In this document: positions 1-10,515 of the stretch, piece by piece
Layout of the letters: the number at the start of each line of letters is the position of its first letter
How positions within the stretch are numbered: the first letter of the stretch is position 1
Assembly: GCA_029582155.1 (NCBI GenBank)
Contig: CM055895.1
Coordinates: 10,640,544 to 10,704,543, forward strand
Length of the DNA stretch: 64,000 bases
From: Panopea generosa
Lineage: Eukaryota > Mollusca > Bivalvia > Adapedonta > Hiatellidae
Reading direction: 5' to 3'
The notes under the pieces: generated by a model
The model's input: the letters and a program-made list of their open reading frames with translations, nothing else
What the model was told of the DNA's origin: nothing
Database searches by the model: none
Position numbers and translations under genes: made by a program

Positions 1-1513
1 CAGCTCCAACTAACTTGCCATCATTAATTGCCGTTAGCCATTTATCAATCATACGAATTAATGCAGATTCGGTTGAATGACCTTCCCTAAAACCACTTTG
101 TGTTTTATGCAGTAAGTTATATTTATTTATAAATTTCATTAAATTAATATGACTAAATTTTTCTATAAGTTTTGATAATGTTGGCAAAATAGATATAGGA
201 CGATAATTATTTACGTCATCCTTTCGGCCGCTTTTATAGAATGGTTTTATCTTTGCCTGTTTCCATATATGTGGAAATATTCCATCTCGCAGACTTTTAT
301 TCACAATAAACATAACACTTTCATATATAACAGGGGATCATAGTTTTAGCAACCTTGGACCAATGCCATTAGATATACAATTTCCATCTGTTTTTTATCC
401 CAAGAATTTGATTATTATTAGAGCTTTTAGCCGTGCCGAATTCTTTAAACAACTTCCATATTGACCGTGTATCATCTTTTCCCTGTTCTATTTTTGTACT
501 ATACGATTTTTTCTTTGCATCGTGTATCGTTTGTGAAACCTTATTTCGTTCTGCTTTGTATTTATCCATATCCCCGTTGATTTAATATATATTTTTGGCC
601 TTCATGATATCTAAAATGGTAGTACTTATCCAGTCTGGTTGTTTGTTATGCTTTGTTCTATGTTTCTTTATGGGAGCATGTTTGTCTACTACTTTTAAGA
701 ATAAATTGATCCAATGTTCTAGCATGTAATCAACATTTGTATGAGTATTTATTGTTTCCCGTTGGATTTCCCTTAGGTCGTTTAAGAAGTTAAATTTGTT
801 AACAATTTTAAAAGAACTATAAGTAATGAAATTGTGATAATTTTTCGTCTGGATACAGTTAAACTTACGATTACACAATATCGCGTAGTGATCACTTATA
901 GATAATTTTTAACAAACACGTTCGAAATATTGTCTTCCCGGTTACTATAAATATAATCAATAAGTGTACTTGATTGGGCAGTTTCCTTAATTGGGTATAA
1001 GACTAATTGACTTAAACATAGAGAATAAACAAAATTACTCCAATTATTGTCTATAACAGTGTTCAAAAGATTTTTCATTAATATTGTCTAATATAATGAT
1101 TTCATTATTGTCCTTTGATGCATTATCAATAAGACCTTCAAATCTATCATTTCCAATCAATTTTAGCATCTGGGGGAACAGTAAAATGTGCCTACAATTA
1201 ATGATTTCCCCCTTTCCGGTAAACTTTCCAACCATAAACATGATATATCATTCATTTCTAAATCTTGTTTACGATTAACTTGAATTCCATTTTTTACCTA
1301 CACTATAATACCTCCACCAGCATTTAACATATTATCTTTTCTAAATGGCATTTGATATCCTTCAATTTTAAATACATTTGAATTTTTATGATCATTAAGT
1401 TTGGTTTCACTCAATCCAAATATATGCAAATACTTATTTTCTGGCCTTGTTAATAATATTTTAATTTTTGAACATTGTGTCAGGTTTTTCCCACATAGAC
1501 CTTGAAAAGTCAT
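1..1513 (-). pseudogene. LINE ORF2 remnant: endonuclease and N-terminal reverse transcriptase
   Basis: ORF2 normally nicks target DNA and copies the LINE RNA in place. Starting near 1,513, the endonuclease opens with MTFQGLCGK and soon shows FGLSETKL, whose Glu belongs to the catalytic set, and AGGGIIV. The C-terminal endonuclease signature SDHYAI is read near 900-880 but in a shifted frame. A basic linker follows (about 870-370). From about 360 to 1 the RT reads SLRDGIFPHIWKQAKI, NNYRPISILP, FREGHSTESALI and DKWLTAINDGKLVGA, the standard start of a Jockey/CR1-type RT. The YADD region lies outside the window. Numerous frame breaks and stops occur (around 570-590, 880, 1,040 and 1,260). Non-functional. 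Confidence 0.85.
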
Positions 1514-1849
1514 ATGTCCTATATTAAATACTTTTTTTATTAAGACACAAATTTAAAACATCGTCCGAACTGTTTTCACTATTATCATGCTTAAGCATGT
1601 GTGTGTCTTCTTTGTCACTGAGCGTTGTTTTCTCATTTGATTCAGTTACTGTTTGTGTTTTATTAACAAGTTAATATTTTATCTTCATTACTTGATAACT
1701 GTTGATTATATGTTCCGTCATTTCCAGGTAAAGTTAATTGTTACACAGGCCCATTTTAATAAATTGCATGTTTCACATATAAATGATAAGTTTATAAATT
1801 TATTTTTCACAAGTCTGGCGCCATTTATTTCGGCAGTAATGCCGAATTC

Positions 1850-3171
1850 CTATCTATACCAGCAATCTCTTTCATTATGGCCAGTAATTCTACAGTAATA
1901 ACATCGTATTGCTCGAGATTTATGACCTCCGTGTGCATGGCTGAAAACCCTATTATCTACGTAATCATTATGGCATTCTAAACAATTTGGTGATGCACTA
2001 CCACGTGCGTAACTAATAACTTGATTTTCCGTGTAGTCGTTTTCTCTTGAAGGCTGGGCCTGGGTTGCAAAATCATTGAAATGTGGCCGATTGTCCGTGA
2101 AATTCACCTGTCTTGATCTGCGCGATGTTAATATGTTTGTATGATACCGCTCCGGCCGTTTATGCTGTTGGCCATTTCTTATAAAAGATGATTTATTTTG
2201 CAAGCCAAATGTACATGTTTTGAAAGTGACTGAAATGCCTGTTTTTCTACTCAAAACGTCTAGTAGCCGTTTTGTTCCAAACTGAGACACATGTATTCCA
2301 TCTTTAGCAAAATACCTTGGTTCCAGGATAATGATCTTTGTCCTTAAAACATATCACTTGTTTCTGAGATGCATTGTACCCCGAAGCGTCCCCAATAAGC
2401 ACCCAGTCGCTTAATGGACGTGTTCAGATATTGAACATCAACGTCCTTTCGTGGTGCTATGAAACATAAATACACTTCGCAGTTCTGGTTTGCTGTTTTA
2501 TGAGACTCAGCTAGCATTCATAGTCTTCTTCAAATGTGGCCTGGTCCGTACCTTTTGATGCATCATTTCCTCCAGCCATTATTATAACCTTACTAAATAT
2601 TTTCATAACTTTCAGCCGTATATCTTTGTATAGTGACTGGATTGTTGCCCCGCATGATGCGTGTTTCCGAACATAATTATCGAGACTTTTTGGATTTATT
2701 CCGCTCAGGATTGAATCGCCAATGAATTAATACTGTGTTTTTGGCGCTTCTGTAGACATCTTGTGCTGATTTTTAAACTTTTGATGGGTAGTGTCTCTTG
2801 GAATAGAGTTAATGATCACTGGAATCTGGTAGCGTTCGTCTTTGATTGATGGGGCTGTTTCTTTTGACCTGGCAGTGACTGTATCGGTCGATAAAGGTGC
2901 CAGGAAGGCTTGGAGATTTTGCAGGAGATTCAAGTACATTAGCGTAGGTTACAGGTGTTAATGTGTTCATTAATTTTATTAATGTCTCCTTTACAACTTT
3001 GATGTCAGATTCCATTTTCATGATTGTCTTCATCAATGAGGCAATTGACTGCTCACTAAATGGAAATGCACCGTTCGGTAACTGTGCCGGTCTTTGGATC
3101 ACAGGATGTACTTGTACATAAAGGATCTCCTGTGTTTCTAGTATATGAGTGTGGTACAGAGTCCGAAACAA
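1850..3171 (-). pseudogene. LINE ORF1 remnant: coiled coil, SGNH esterase, CCHC zinc knuckle
   Basis: ORF1 proteins bind LINE RNA. Domains in order on the minus strand: a likely coiled coil (about 3,070-2,950, MKTIMKMESDIKVVKETLIK); a Pro/Ser/Thr-rich linker; an SGNH-hydrolase fold with block I FIGDSILSG (about 2,722), block III AGGNDASKG (about 2,580) and block V AKDGIHVSQFG (about 2,310), supplying the Ser, Gly, Asn and Asp/His positions of the family; then a CCHC knuckle, CYYCRITGHNERDC (about 1,910-1,865). An in-frame TAA sits just before FIGDS (about 2,725), and at least two frame changes lie within the esterase (near 2,511 and 2,345). It therefore cannot make the full protein. The domain assignment rests on motifs spread over more than 400 bp, so chance is unlikely. 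Confidence 0.82.
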
Positions 3172-3175
3172 TCGC

Positions 3176-3739
3176 GTACGTGTTTGTTTCTTGAAAACTT
3201 TTGTTATCTATGTCCTCCACATACCTCTTTTATAATTGATTTGCAAGTTTTGGAAATATTTCATTTCTCCACAAAACATGTCCTACTCCAGAACAGAAAC
3301 GGAATGGCAGCAAGACATTCATAAAATGACTTAGACGTGAAATGAAGTGTTTGTTGATGGTCATTGTGTTCAGTTCGATAATGAATGACCACTATTGCAG
3401 TCCTCTTCAAAACTAGATATTATGTGTAAAGTTGACACAGTTGAATCGTCTGATGCAACATAACTGGCGTTGTTTTCACATTCCTGTGATATGTTTTCTT
3501 CTGATAATATCGACTGCATTTCTACTGTATGCTGAATAGTAGTAATAATTATAAATTCATAAAGTATCCAATTTTCATATATTATCCATAGAATGTACTC
3601 CGTATAGCTCATAAACGCTTATTAGTGATTTTAGATAATAGCATCAGATCTAAGCTTAACTAGAAAGAAATAAAATCCAAAATTTCCGAGAGCCAATAAA
3701 ACACGTCCGCTCTCAACAACGTTCACACAAACTAGTCCA
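3176..3739. other. No gene recognised between LINE and duplicated block
   Basis: Short open frames occur, including an 80-codon one on the minus strand (3,612-3,370), but none resembles a known domain. Part may be LINE 5' UTR or the N-terminal part of ORF1 in another frame (minus-strand NTYAIVSDSVPHSYTRN near 3,190-3,130). Confidence 0.4.
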
Positions 3740-4165
3740 TTAATAAGGAAATTTATACGAAATACCTTTTACATGAAATCCGTACAATTTAACACACAAT
3801 CCAATTTACAACCTCGCGTATGCCTCTTTAGTTCATCGTTTAACTTTAACTTAAATGAAGATCCCACCAATACACCTGCTTACTTATGTCAAACTAAGTC
3901 ATTGTATAGTTACTAGGTAACAAGATAACGTTATACAACTGATTGTATTAATCTGCTTGTTTTATTACAGTAAATACTAGCGTTGTGATGGATGATTAAA
4001 TGAGGTTATTTAAATAATTTGGTTAAAGCAAATTAACAAAACTGTTGACAAAAATAGGTTGTAGTTACTCATTACCTGGTTTCATGCACTACTCGTTAAC
4101 TTATCATAACCGTTGTCAACAGTAAGTCACCATCATCATTATCATCATCATTATCGTCGTCATCA
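3740..4165 (-). other. Orphan copy of the SLC22-unit upstream block
   Basis: This stretch is clearly similar, over about 250 bp, to 21,790-22,230 and to 34,270-34,500, which lie just upstream of the two SLC22-type gene copies. Shared landmarks: a caatttaacacacaatcca-like string, TTTAACTTTAACTTAAATGAA-like text, GTCAAACTAAGTCAT, and ATAACGTTATACA. A CAT-rich microsatellite follows at the same relative place as in the 22.2-kb copy. No SLC22 exon 1 could be found to its left; the LINE occupies that space. Most likely the remains of a third transporter unit whose gene was lost or lies beyond the LINE. Confidence 0.7.
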
Positions 4166-4168
4166 AAA
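4129..4168. repeat. CAT/ATT-type trinucleotide microsatellite
   Basis: Interrupted (CAT)n run, matching the longer CAT tract at 22,150-22,232 in the paralogous block. Confidence 0.85.
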
Positions 4169-5212
4169 TCATTAGTCTTTTTTTTTTTGAATAAGTATAT
4201 TATTTCATAAATCAGCACTATATAAGCAAAACCCTAGTCATAATATATTAAAACATACACATAATGAACGGTGCAGCTAACCCGCCACCAGATATTTCAT
4301 GTACCTGACATTTTGATTATATTCTCAAAATTTATTAAAGCAATTTACTTGAAATTTGGACTTGACGGAGAAAGAGCATTGTTATGTACACTCCACATAT
4401 AAGTGTTTGTTTATGGTGTATACTTATTTTGATGACGCTTCTCAACCTTTTGACTAAGATATCAAAAAAGAAATGGTGGATTAGCTCTTCCGTTCAGTAC
4501 ATTAAGCTGCGATGTACATATAATTAGTCCATGTGCTCGACATTTCCATAATTATGTTGCTATTTAAACATTGAATTGAACTGAGTTAACTCCATATAAA
4601 AGATATCGACACTTAAAACACCGAGACCATGTTCGCTATATAAATAATGTTAATGAAATAGTTTATGGGAGGTATAAACGGTATAGAAGGAAGACACACT
4701 GATGTTTAAAGAAAACTAGATACATGAGAAGAAAATTTAACGCAGGCCAATGAAAAGAGGTGGGAAAAGAATAATATGTAGCATTCTCAAAAATAATAAC
4801 ATTTTATTGGAAAAAAATCTCCATTTATTGTTATGTTCGACAAGTTTATCGTATTGAAATGTTATGTGTTCTACGATTGATATTTAGTTTTGTAAACATT
4901 GTTTGAAAAAGAAAAACTGTTGTGTGACATTTGGAAACTTATTGGTGCTAATATAATATTTTCACTGAAAATTTGGAATTGACTGCTTCCGTCCAATCTA
5001 TCGAACCGAAAGGAATAGACTTTAAACATAGATTTAAGCTTATATTCATATTTCTTAAATATGTTCTCAGTTTATTCAAGAAGATTTGCATTCCCTAAAT
5101 GGAGAGGTTGAATTGTATGCAACCGTGTTTTGAAGGGTCCAACAAATGTAAGCATCTGTACTACAGCCTGTGTACTAATTAGGGCGTATCCGATGTCTGT
5201 TTTTCAACAGCC
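4169..5212. other. Noncoding, nothing recognised
   Basis: AT-rich sequence with no long open frame, no domain and no obvious tandem repeat on either strand. Confidence 0.5.
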
Positions 5213-5493
5213 ACATGCGGACAATTTGCAGCAGATTAAGTGTCTGTCCGGGATTTTGTCTGAGAACTGACCAATGCCAATCAGGTGCCTGCATCCCTAG
5301 CCTCGTTCTGATAACTCGCACCCCTCTGCAGAGAGGGTCAGGCACTTTCGCATGCAGACAATTTGCAGCAGCCTAGGCGTTTGTTTGATTTTGTCTAGGA
5401 TTTTGTATGAGAACTGACCACGGCCAATCATATGCCTGCATCCCTAGTCTTGTTCCGATAACGCGCACCCCTCTGCAGCGTGGGTCAGGCACT
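5213..5493 (+). repeat. Two-copy direct repeat (~139 bp) at the DIRS 5' end
   Basis: Unit 1 (about 5,215-5,352) and unit 2 (about 5,354-5,493) share GACAATTTGCAGCAG, GAGAACTGACCA, CTGCATCCCTAG, GCACCCCTCTGCAG and GGGTCAGGCACTTT in the same order. Probably part of the 5' untranslated or terminal region of the element; a TATATATATTC stretch near 5,535 could be promoter-related, but that is not shown. Confidence 0.75.
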
Positions 5494-5599
5494 TTATTTT
5501 GGATAACGCTCTGTGCAATATCTCTTTGTATACGCTTATATATATTCTCAAAAAAAATTTGGATTAACTCGTACGATTTTTGCCGTTCTCTAAAACTAA

Positions 5600-7042
5600 C
5601 ATGTCGGGACGGCGTGGCAGAAGCTCGACAAGGTCAGAAAACTCGAGAAAGCCAAGGAAACGTGAGGAAAGAACCGCTTATGATCGTAACCGGTCTCCAG
5701 TCGCACGGAGGCAGACTGTAGCCACTGTACCAACTGCAACAAAAGGATCTAGCCTCGATCAACGTTTGCCTGGGAATTGGACTTCCAACAAATTAAGGAT
5801 AAGTTAAAGAATCAAGATAAAGTTTTGCCTAGCAGTACTCCTCACAATACTTTGGTGAACTTGTTCAAACAACTTGATAAGCAAAGAAGTGCTAACAATA
5901 TAATGGACAGTGCAATTCGTTGCGTAAACAAAAGTGAGGCGCGCGATGAAATTGTGTACACTGATATCGATGACGTCAGCAATAAACATGGCGGCACCCA
6001 TGAAACCTCTCCGGGGACGTCTGAAAACATACAAATAAATACAAGAACTGCAGTCTATGCAGGCCAATATGGCTGAAATCGCGTGTCGGGTTTATACAGA
6101 CAGCACTTCCTCTGCATATAACATAAGAACTCTTTCAAATTTTGAAGACGAACCCAGCCGTGCTTTGAAGGTGCGTTGATTAGCTACCAGAAGTCAAAAT
6201 TAACCCACAGAAATTAAGAAACGACATTCCAGCACATATATACATCACCTTTGCCCTTATTTTGATTCCTGGTATGGAGACTGCCAGTGAGACTAGAATG
6301 GTCAGTTGGTGATCAGGTCAACAGATACCAGGTTACACCGGAGTTTGAACATTCATGAGTTTAGATGTGCCTTTTCTAAATTCAAAAATGTCATCTGTGA
6401 TGTGGAACCGTACCGGCGTAAGGAATTAGACACTTATAGGGATATGATAGACGGTATGTTTAAGACAATATGGCGGCAACCATTTTTATGACTATCACAT
6501 TGGTGTTTCTAGACAGGCCGAGCAATATGAACTCCATAAAATGCCTGTGAACTGGTCATCCTCTGACACTCGGCTATACATGACAACTTTCTCGGGTCTA
6601 CGGTCAACAACATGTGAAACTTGCCGAAGCACCGATCATGCAACTTCATTTTGCCCTGCAAATGCAAGTTTCTTTGCAGCTTAGAAAAGTAAAGAATAAC
6701 ACAGTATCAGACAACAAAATGTGTTGGCTTTCTCCACTAGTCCGTCCAACCGTTCCCATGTGGACAAACATGGTCGAAACCGGTCATTTCACCTTGGGAA
6801 AGAAATATGCAACAATTTTAATGGTATGGGTTGCAACTTGACCCACAAGAACACAAATATTGTTCACGTATGCGATATCTGCAAATCTGCCAAGTCACTC
6901 TTCCAAAGAATGAAGCAACAGAAAAACTTCAATGGCAAATCCAATGTTATCAACTTCGAATCATTGACATACACGAAATTCAATGCAGATTTTGTTGCTA
7001 CAATACCAATTTACGTTGATATTTTTAACTTAGAATTGTAAA
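5600..7042 (+). pseudogene. DIRS gag-like ORF remnant
   Basis: The N-terminal part begins MSGRRGRSSTRSENSRKPRK (5,600), a basic RS-rich segment, then shifts frame near 5,780 into MDFQQIKDKLKNQDKVLP. The middle (about 6,180-6,620) is broken by stops. The C-terminal part (about 6,720-6,920) reads EICNNFNGMGCNL then HVCDICKSAKS, resembling the zinc-knuckle tail of DIRS gag proteins (CxxFN..GC...H.C.IC). Gag would package the element RNA. At least four frame breaks. The first 150 codons are called by position only; the cysteine-rich tail is the real evidence. Confidence 0.65.
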
Positions 7043-7089
7043 ATCACCATGACAGGCAATATGTATCTAAACTCATTAATGGTCTTCGC

Positions 7090-8372
7090 TATGGTTTCGA
7101 TACAGGGCTTCAAAACTTACCAACAAAAATATATCAATGTAAGAACTTACAATCAGTGAAAAACATCTAAGAACTCGTTGAAAAAGAACTTTCAAAAGGT
7201 TTTCTATATGGCCCATAGGGTCAGTTCTATAGGTTTGGCAAAACATAAATATTCTAAAAAACAACGACTCATCATTGCTTTGAGTGCTCCACATATCAAT
7301 AGCGAACATGCTAGTGTTAACAGTTTAATCGACAAAAATGAATTGTCCGTATCATGTGTACGTGTAGACGATGCCATTGATGTCATTAAAAGGTGTTGTT
7401 TCAAAGCCTATTGGTGTAAAACAGACATAATGGATGCATTCAAACTAATTTCAATAAGACCTGATTTATGAAAATTTCATGGATTCTCTTGGAATGGGAA
7501 GTTTGTTTTTTTTTCAAAAGACTCTGTTTTTGGTCTCGTAGTAGCCCAAAAATCTTCACATCACTGTAAAAAGCAATCCATTGGATTGCTACAAATAATT
7601 ATAACATTCCACACTTGCTGTATCTATTTGACGATTTCCTGTCAGTTACGCCTGTGCTGTGTGATGGGCACTGAAATATGGCTCCATTAACTCATAAATT
7701 TGGCCGATTGAACATACCTATTCATCCAGAGAAAACATTTGGCCAAGATACTGTAATGATTTTCTAAGGTATAACTCTGGACTCCAAAGAAATGAAAACT
7801 GCCTTACCAGAGGAAAAAAATCAGTAGAATAAAGAACATCCTAAGTGACATTCGCACAAAAGATTCCATTTCAAAACTTCTCAGTGTCTTGGGACATATA
7901 ACTTTGCTTCAAGAGTAGTCATACCTGGTAGAAGTTTTGTTTCCTATTTGTTAAGCCTGGCATGGTCCGTGAAGGAATTACACCACCACGTCAAACTCAA
8001 CAAAGAATGCCGCTCTGACATCAACATGTGGATAAAGATTTTAGATAGCTGGAATAGCGTCTCATTTTTCTACGATGACAACAAAACGGAATCTGCAAAT
8101 ATGCAGCTGTTTGCAGATGCCAGTGGTAGCTATGGCTTCGGCGGATACTACCGAGGAAAATGGTTCTCAGAACCATGGCCAGAAGATCTCCCTAAACTGT
8201 GAAACACTGATATGTCAATTGCATTTCTGGAACTTGTCCCTGTCGTGGCAAGCGTGGTTTTATGGCAAAATATGTGGTTCAAAAAACGAAAAAGTTTTCC
8301 ATTGCGTCAATACTGCCACCGTGGCTATTATATCTAAAGGCCGGAGCAAATCCTCTTCAATCATGAAATAAA
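7090..8372 (+). pseudogene. DIRS reverse transcriptase / RNase H remnant
   Basis: The RT palm is read from about 7,175: KNFQKVFYMAHRVSSIGLAK, KKQRLIIALSAPH, VNSLIDKNELSVSCVRVDDA and CKTDIMDAFKLISIRPDL, then a TGA at about 7,468. In another frame LLYLFDDFLSVTP (about 7,615-7,655) carries the paired Asp of the RT active site, and MIFxGITLDSKEMKTALPEEK (about 7,758-7,820) matches the connection region. RNase H-like text follows at 7,948-8,202, with QLFADASGSYGFGGYYRGKW containing the first catalytic-type Asp. Stops and shifts separate the pieces. This enzyme would copy element RNA into circular DNA; here it is inactive. Confidence 0.82.
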
Positions 8373-8479
8373 TGCGGAGACTAACATTATGTGTGGCAAA
8401 AGGCAACTTTATTATTCATGCTAAACATATACCAGAAAAGCATAATATTATAACGACTGTCTTTCTCGTTTTCAGATAA

Positions 8480-8912
8480 GACGCTTCCAGAATTTGTACC
8501 TCAAGCGGATCTACTCCCAAACAAGGTACCTCCTCTTGCGGAACTTTATCATGCTAAGACAAGACAGTCTCCAACCTTTGGAATGCAACACTTGCAAAAG
8601 GAACAGTGGCTTTGTATGATTCAGCATATAATTATTTAAATTGTTTTTGGAGCAACACTCATTATGGTCATATCATAACCAACGTCCACCACTCGTCTCT
8701 GAACAAACTTTAATATACTTTGCTGCTTTCTGTATAGAAAGAGGCTTACGCCATGTCACAATCAAACAATATTTATCTGGAGTAAGATACTCCTACCAGA
8801 AATACAGCTCAGATACACCATTATCTAACCCATAAAATTAACGACAACTACAAATGGTTCTGAGAGGGGTGAAAAAGTCACAGTCAAACCCAACCAATTT
8901 CAATTGATAGTT
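8480..8912 (+). pseudogene. DIRS tyrosine recombinase, N-terminal fragment
   Basis: FLEQHSLWSYHNQRPPLVSE (from 8,641), then LIYFAAFCIERGLRHVTIKQ and YLSGVRYSYQKYSSDTPLSN fit the SAM-like core-binding domain of phage-integrase-type recombinases (p....l..Fa..l...gl...Ti..Yls.ir). A stop follows at 8,833, and LQMVLRGVKKSQ is read in the next frame, a usual continuation in DIRS elements. The catalytic domain is missing, so this is a truncation rather than only point decay. Clear by context, weaker by motif alone. Confidence 0.72.
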
Positions 8913-8996
8913 GTGATTTTTTTAGAAGGTTATCGTTCTGTTATGTTGTTCAGATTTAAGAATAATATTCCAAAATTTTGGTACGCATGCAATAAG

Positions 8997-8997
<1 letters not shown>

Positions 8998-9044
<47 letters not shown>
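8998..9044. repeat. (TTGA)n tetranucleotide microsatellite
   Basis: Eleven or so perfect TTGA units. A short TTGATTGATTAAG remnant stands at the paralogous place near 24,350. Confidence 0.95.
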
Positions 9045-10515
9045 GAGAACGTATGTTTAATGACAGACAATGTTCTAATTTTGAAAATATGGACTCTGTT
9101 TGATGATTCGATGGCGACCTTCTTCACCAAGATGTTTATCAGATCACTGGTTTAACCCCAATTGAACAATGGACATATTGTTTAGCATTTTTCCCTTATA
9201 CACATAAATTCTGAGTAAACATAAATGGATTATTTTGTTCCTATAAATGTAGTTTTTACAATATCAAAGATATTTTAAAGACAGCTCTGTGAAAAGTTTA
9301 AAGTTAAACATATATTGAATCATGACAAGTGATGAGTTGTGAGGAACACACGCTGTATACTACTGTACTCAGCGGGACAATGGCATATCTTAACAATTTT
9401 CCAAACACGGAGGCAGTATCAACACAGACAGCTATGACAGTTTGAGTGTTCTACAATCGGACAAATAATCTTGAGCCCTTGAATATCATTATAACACCAG
9501 AGATATTTAGATATTGGTAAAAAGATACACTTGTAAAAAGAGTATTCACTGTTTTAGTATAAATATTTTGTCACACACTTGAAGCATAACAGACACTCAA
9601 ACAGGGTGGTTTTATTTAAAGTCATTTAATTCACCTATTTATATATTTCTCACATAAGTTCAAAGTCATAAGCTTACTTACTAAGGTTAGTCTAAAACTA
9701 ACCTACTCTAAGCAAGGTCTATTTTCATACATACTAAAGAGATCTATTTTCCACCCTCCCAAAGAGTCCTCGAGCACTTTTTCCGGATTGGTCAACTCAT
9801 TACTACCCGGCGTATGGTCAGTTTCTTAATTACTTAGTCTATTAAACACGCTCATATCTTATCACAAAACCTGACATGTCGATCTCTACATCGTGATAAA
9901 CCTAACTGTTATATCTTATAATAACATATCCATCTGCCTGACATCATCTTATTTCCATTTACATCTTATATATCACCTGATTAAGTCGACATAGTTGACC
10001 TTTGGTGTATACAATCAATTTCTTAACCCTTACTTTAAACTCCGTCTTAAAATATTAAAACAATTTAAGAATTTTATACATTATCAGAATTGTTAACTAT
10101 CATAATGTAACAACAAACGTAACCTTAAAACCAGGTTGTACATCAATAATGAATGATTAAGCCAGTGGTAGAAACTCTTCTGGATATAGTAACAAGCACA
10201 GCTTAGTGGATATTTTAATAATTAAAGGAATGCAGAATTGTATGTTACTGGTTTAAGAAACACAAATTCAAGTTTCTAAATAAACATTTAACTTTAAAAT
10301 TGTAAGGCATATTAAAACAGTTATGTAAACGTATGATGAAACATCGACACTTTAACTATATTCAAGATTTTCATAATTGTTTTAATTGACTAAAAAACGT
10401 GTTTAATATACGATGTCGCATTTCCATAAATATATATATTTAAACATGGCAAAATAATCTATTGAAATAAAAGATTTGCTAACTTGGCCTACGCGCCCAA
10501 GTTTGACTAAAACAG
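9045..10515. other. Duplicated 3'-side flank of the SLC22 unit (copy at 24.35-26.16 kb)
   Basis: Landmarks match in order with the second unit: ATGTTCTAATTTTGAAAAT (9,069) with 24,392; GAGTATTCACTGTTTTA (9,540) with 24,562; AGTTATGTAAACGT (10,319) with 24,805; TTAAACATGGCAAAA and GGCCTACGCG (10,439-10,497) with 26,101-26,157. The 24.85-26.07 kb minisatellite is absent here. No gene seen. Confidence 0.7.

Larger units (their letters stand above)
1..3175 (-). mobile_element. CR1-like non-LTR retrotransposon (LINE), degenerate, cut by window edge
   Basis: On the minus strand the order ORF1 (coiled coil, SGNH esterase, CCHC knuckle), then ORF2 (apurinic-like endonuclease, reverse transcriptase) can be read across many frameshifts and stops. 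CR1-like LINEs are known to carry an esterase in ORF1, which is why I prefer this clade to L1 or RTE. The element runs off the left edge inside the RT domain, so its 3' end is not visible. The 5' end is not sharply defined; recognisable protein similarity fades near 3,175. The lesions mean it cannot move by itself. Confident as a LINE, moderately confident of the CR1-like clade. Confidence 0.88.
5213..8912 (+). mobile_element. DIRS-like tyrosine-recombinase retrotransposon, degenerate and 3'-truncated
   Basis: Plus-strand remnants in the order gag, RT/RNase H, tyrosine recombinase match the DIRS group, which integrates with a recombinase instead of an integrase. The RT is of the DIRS type (KKQRLIIALSAPH, SLIDKNELSVSCVRVDDAI, KTDIMDAFKLISIRPDL). 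The recombinase stops after its N-terminal SAM-like part, and the C-terminal R-H-R-Y catalytic domain is absent before sequence shared with the SLC22 duplication begins near 8,950. A tandem repeat of about 139 bp precedes gag. Every reading frame contains stops or shifts, so the copy is dead. Confidence 0.85.
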
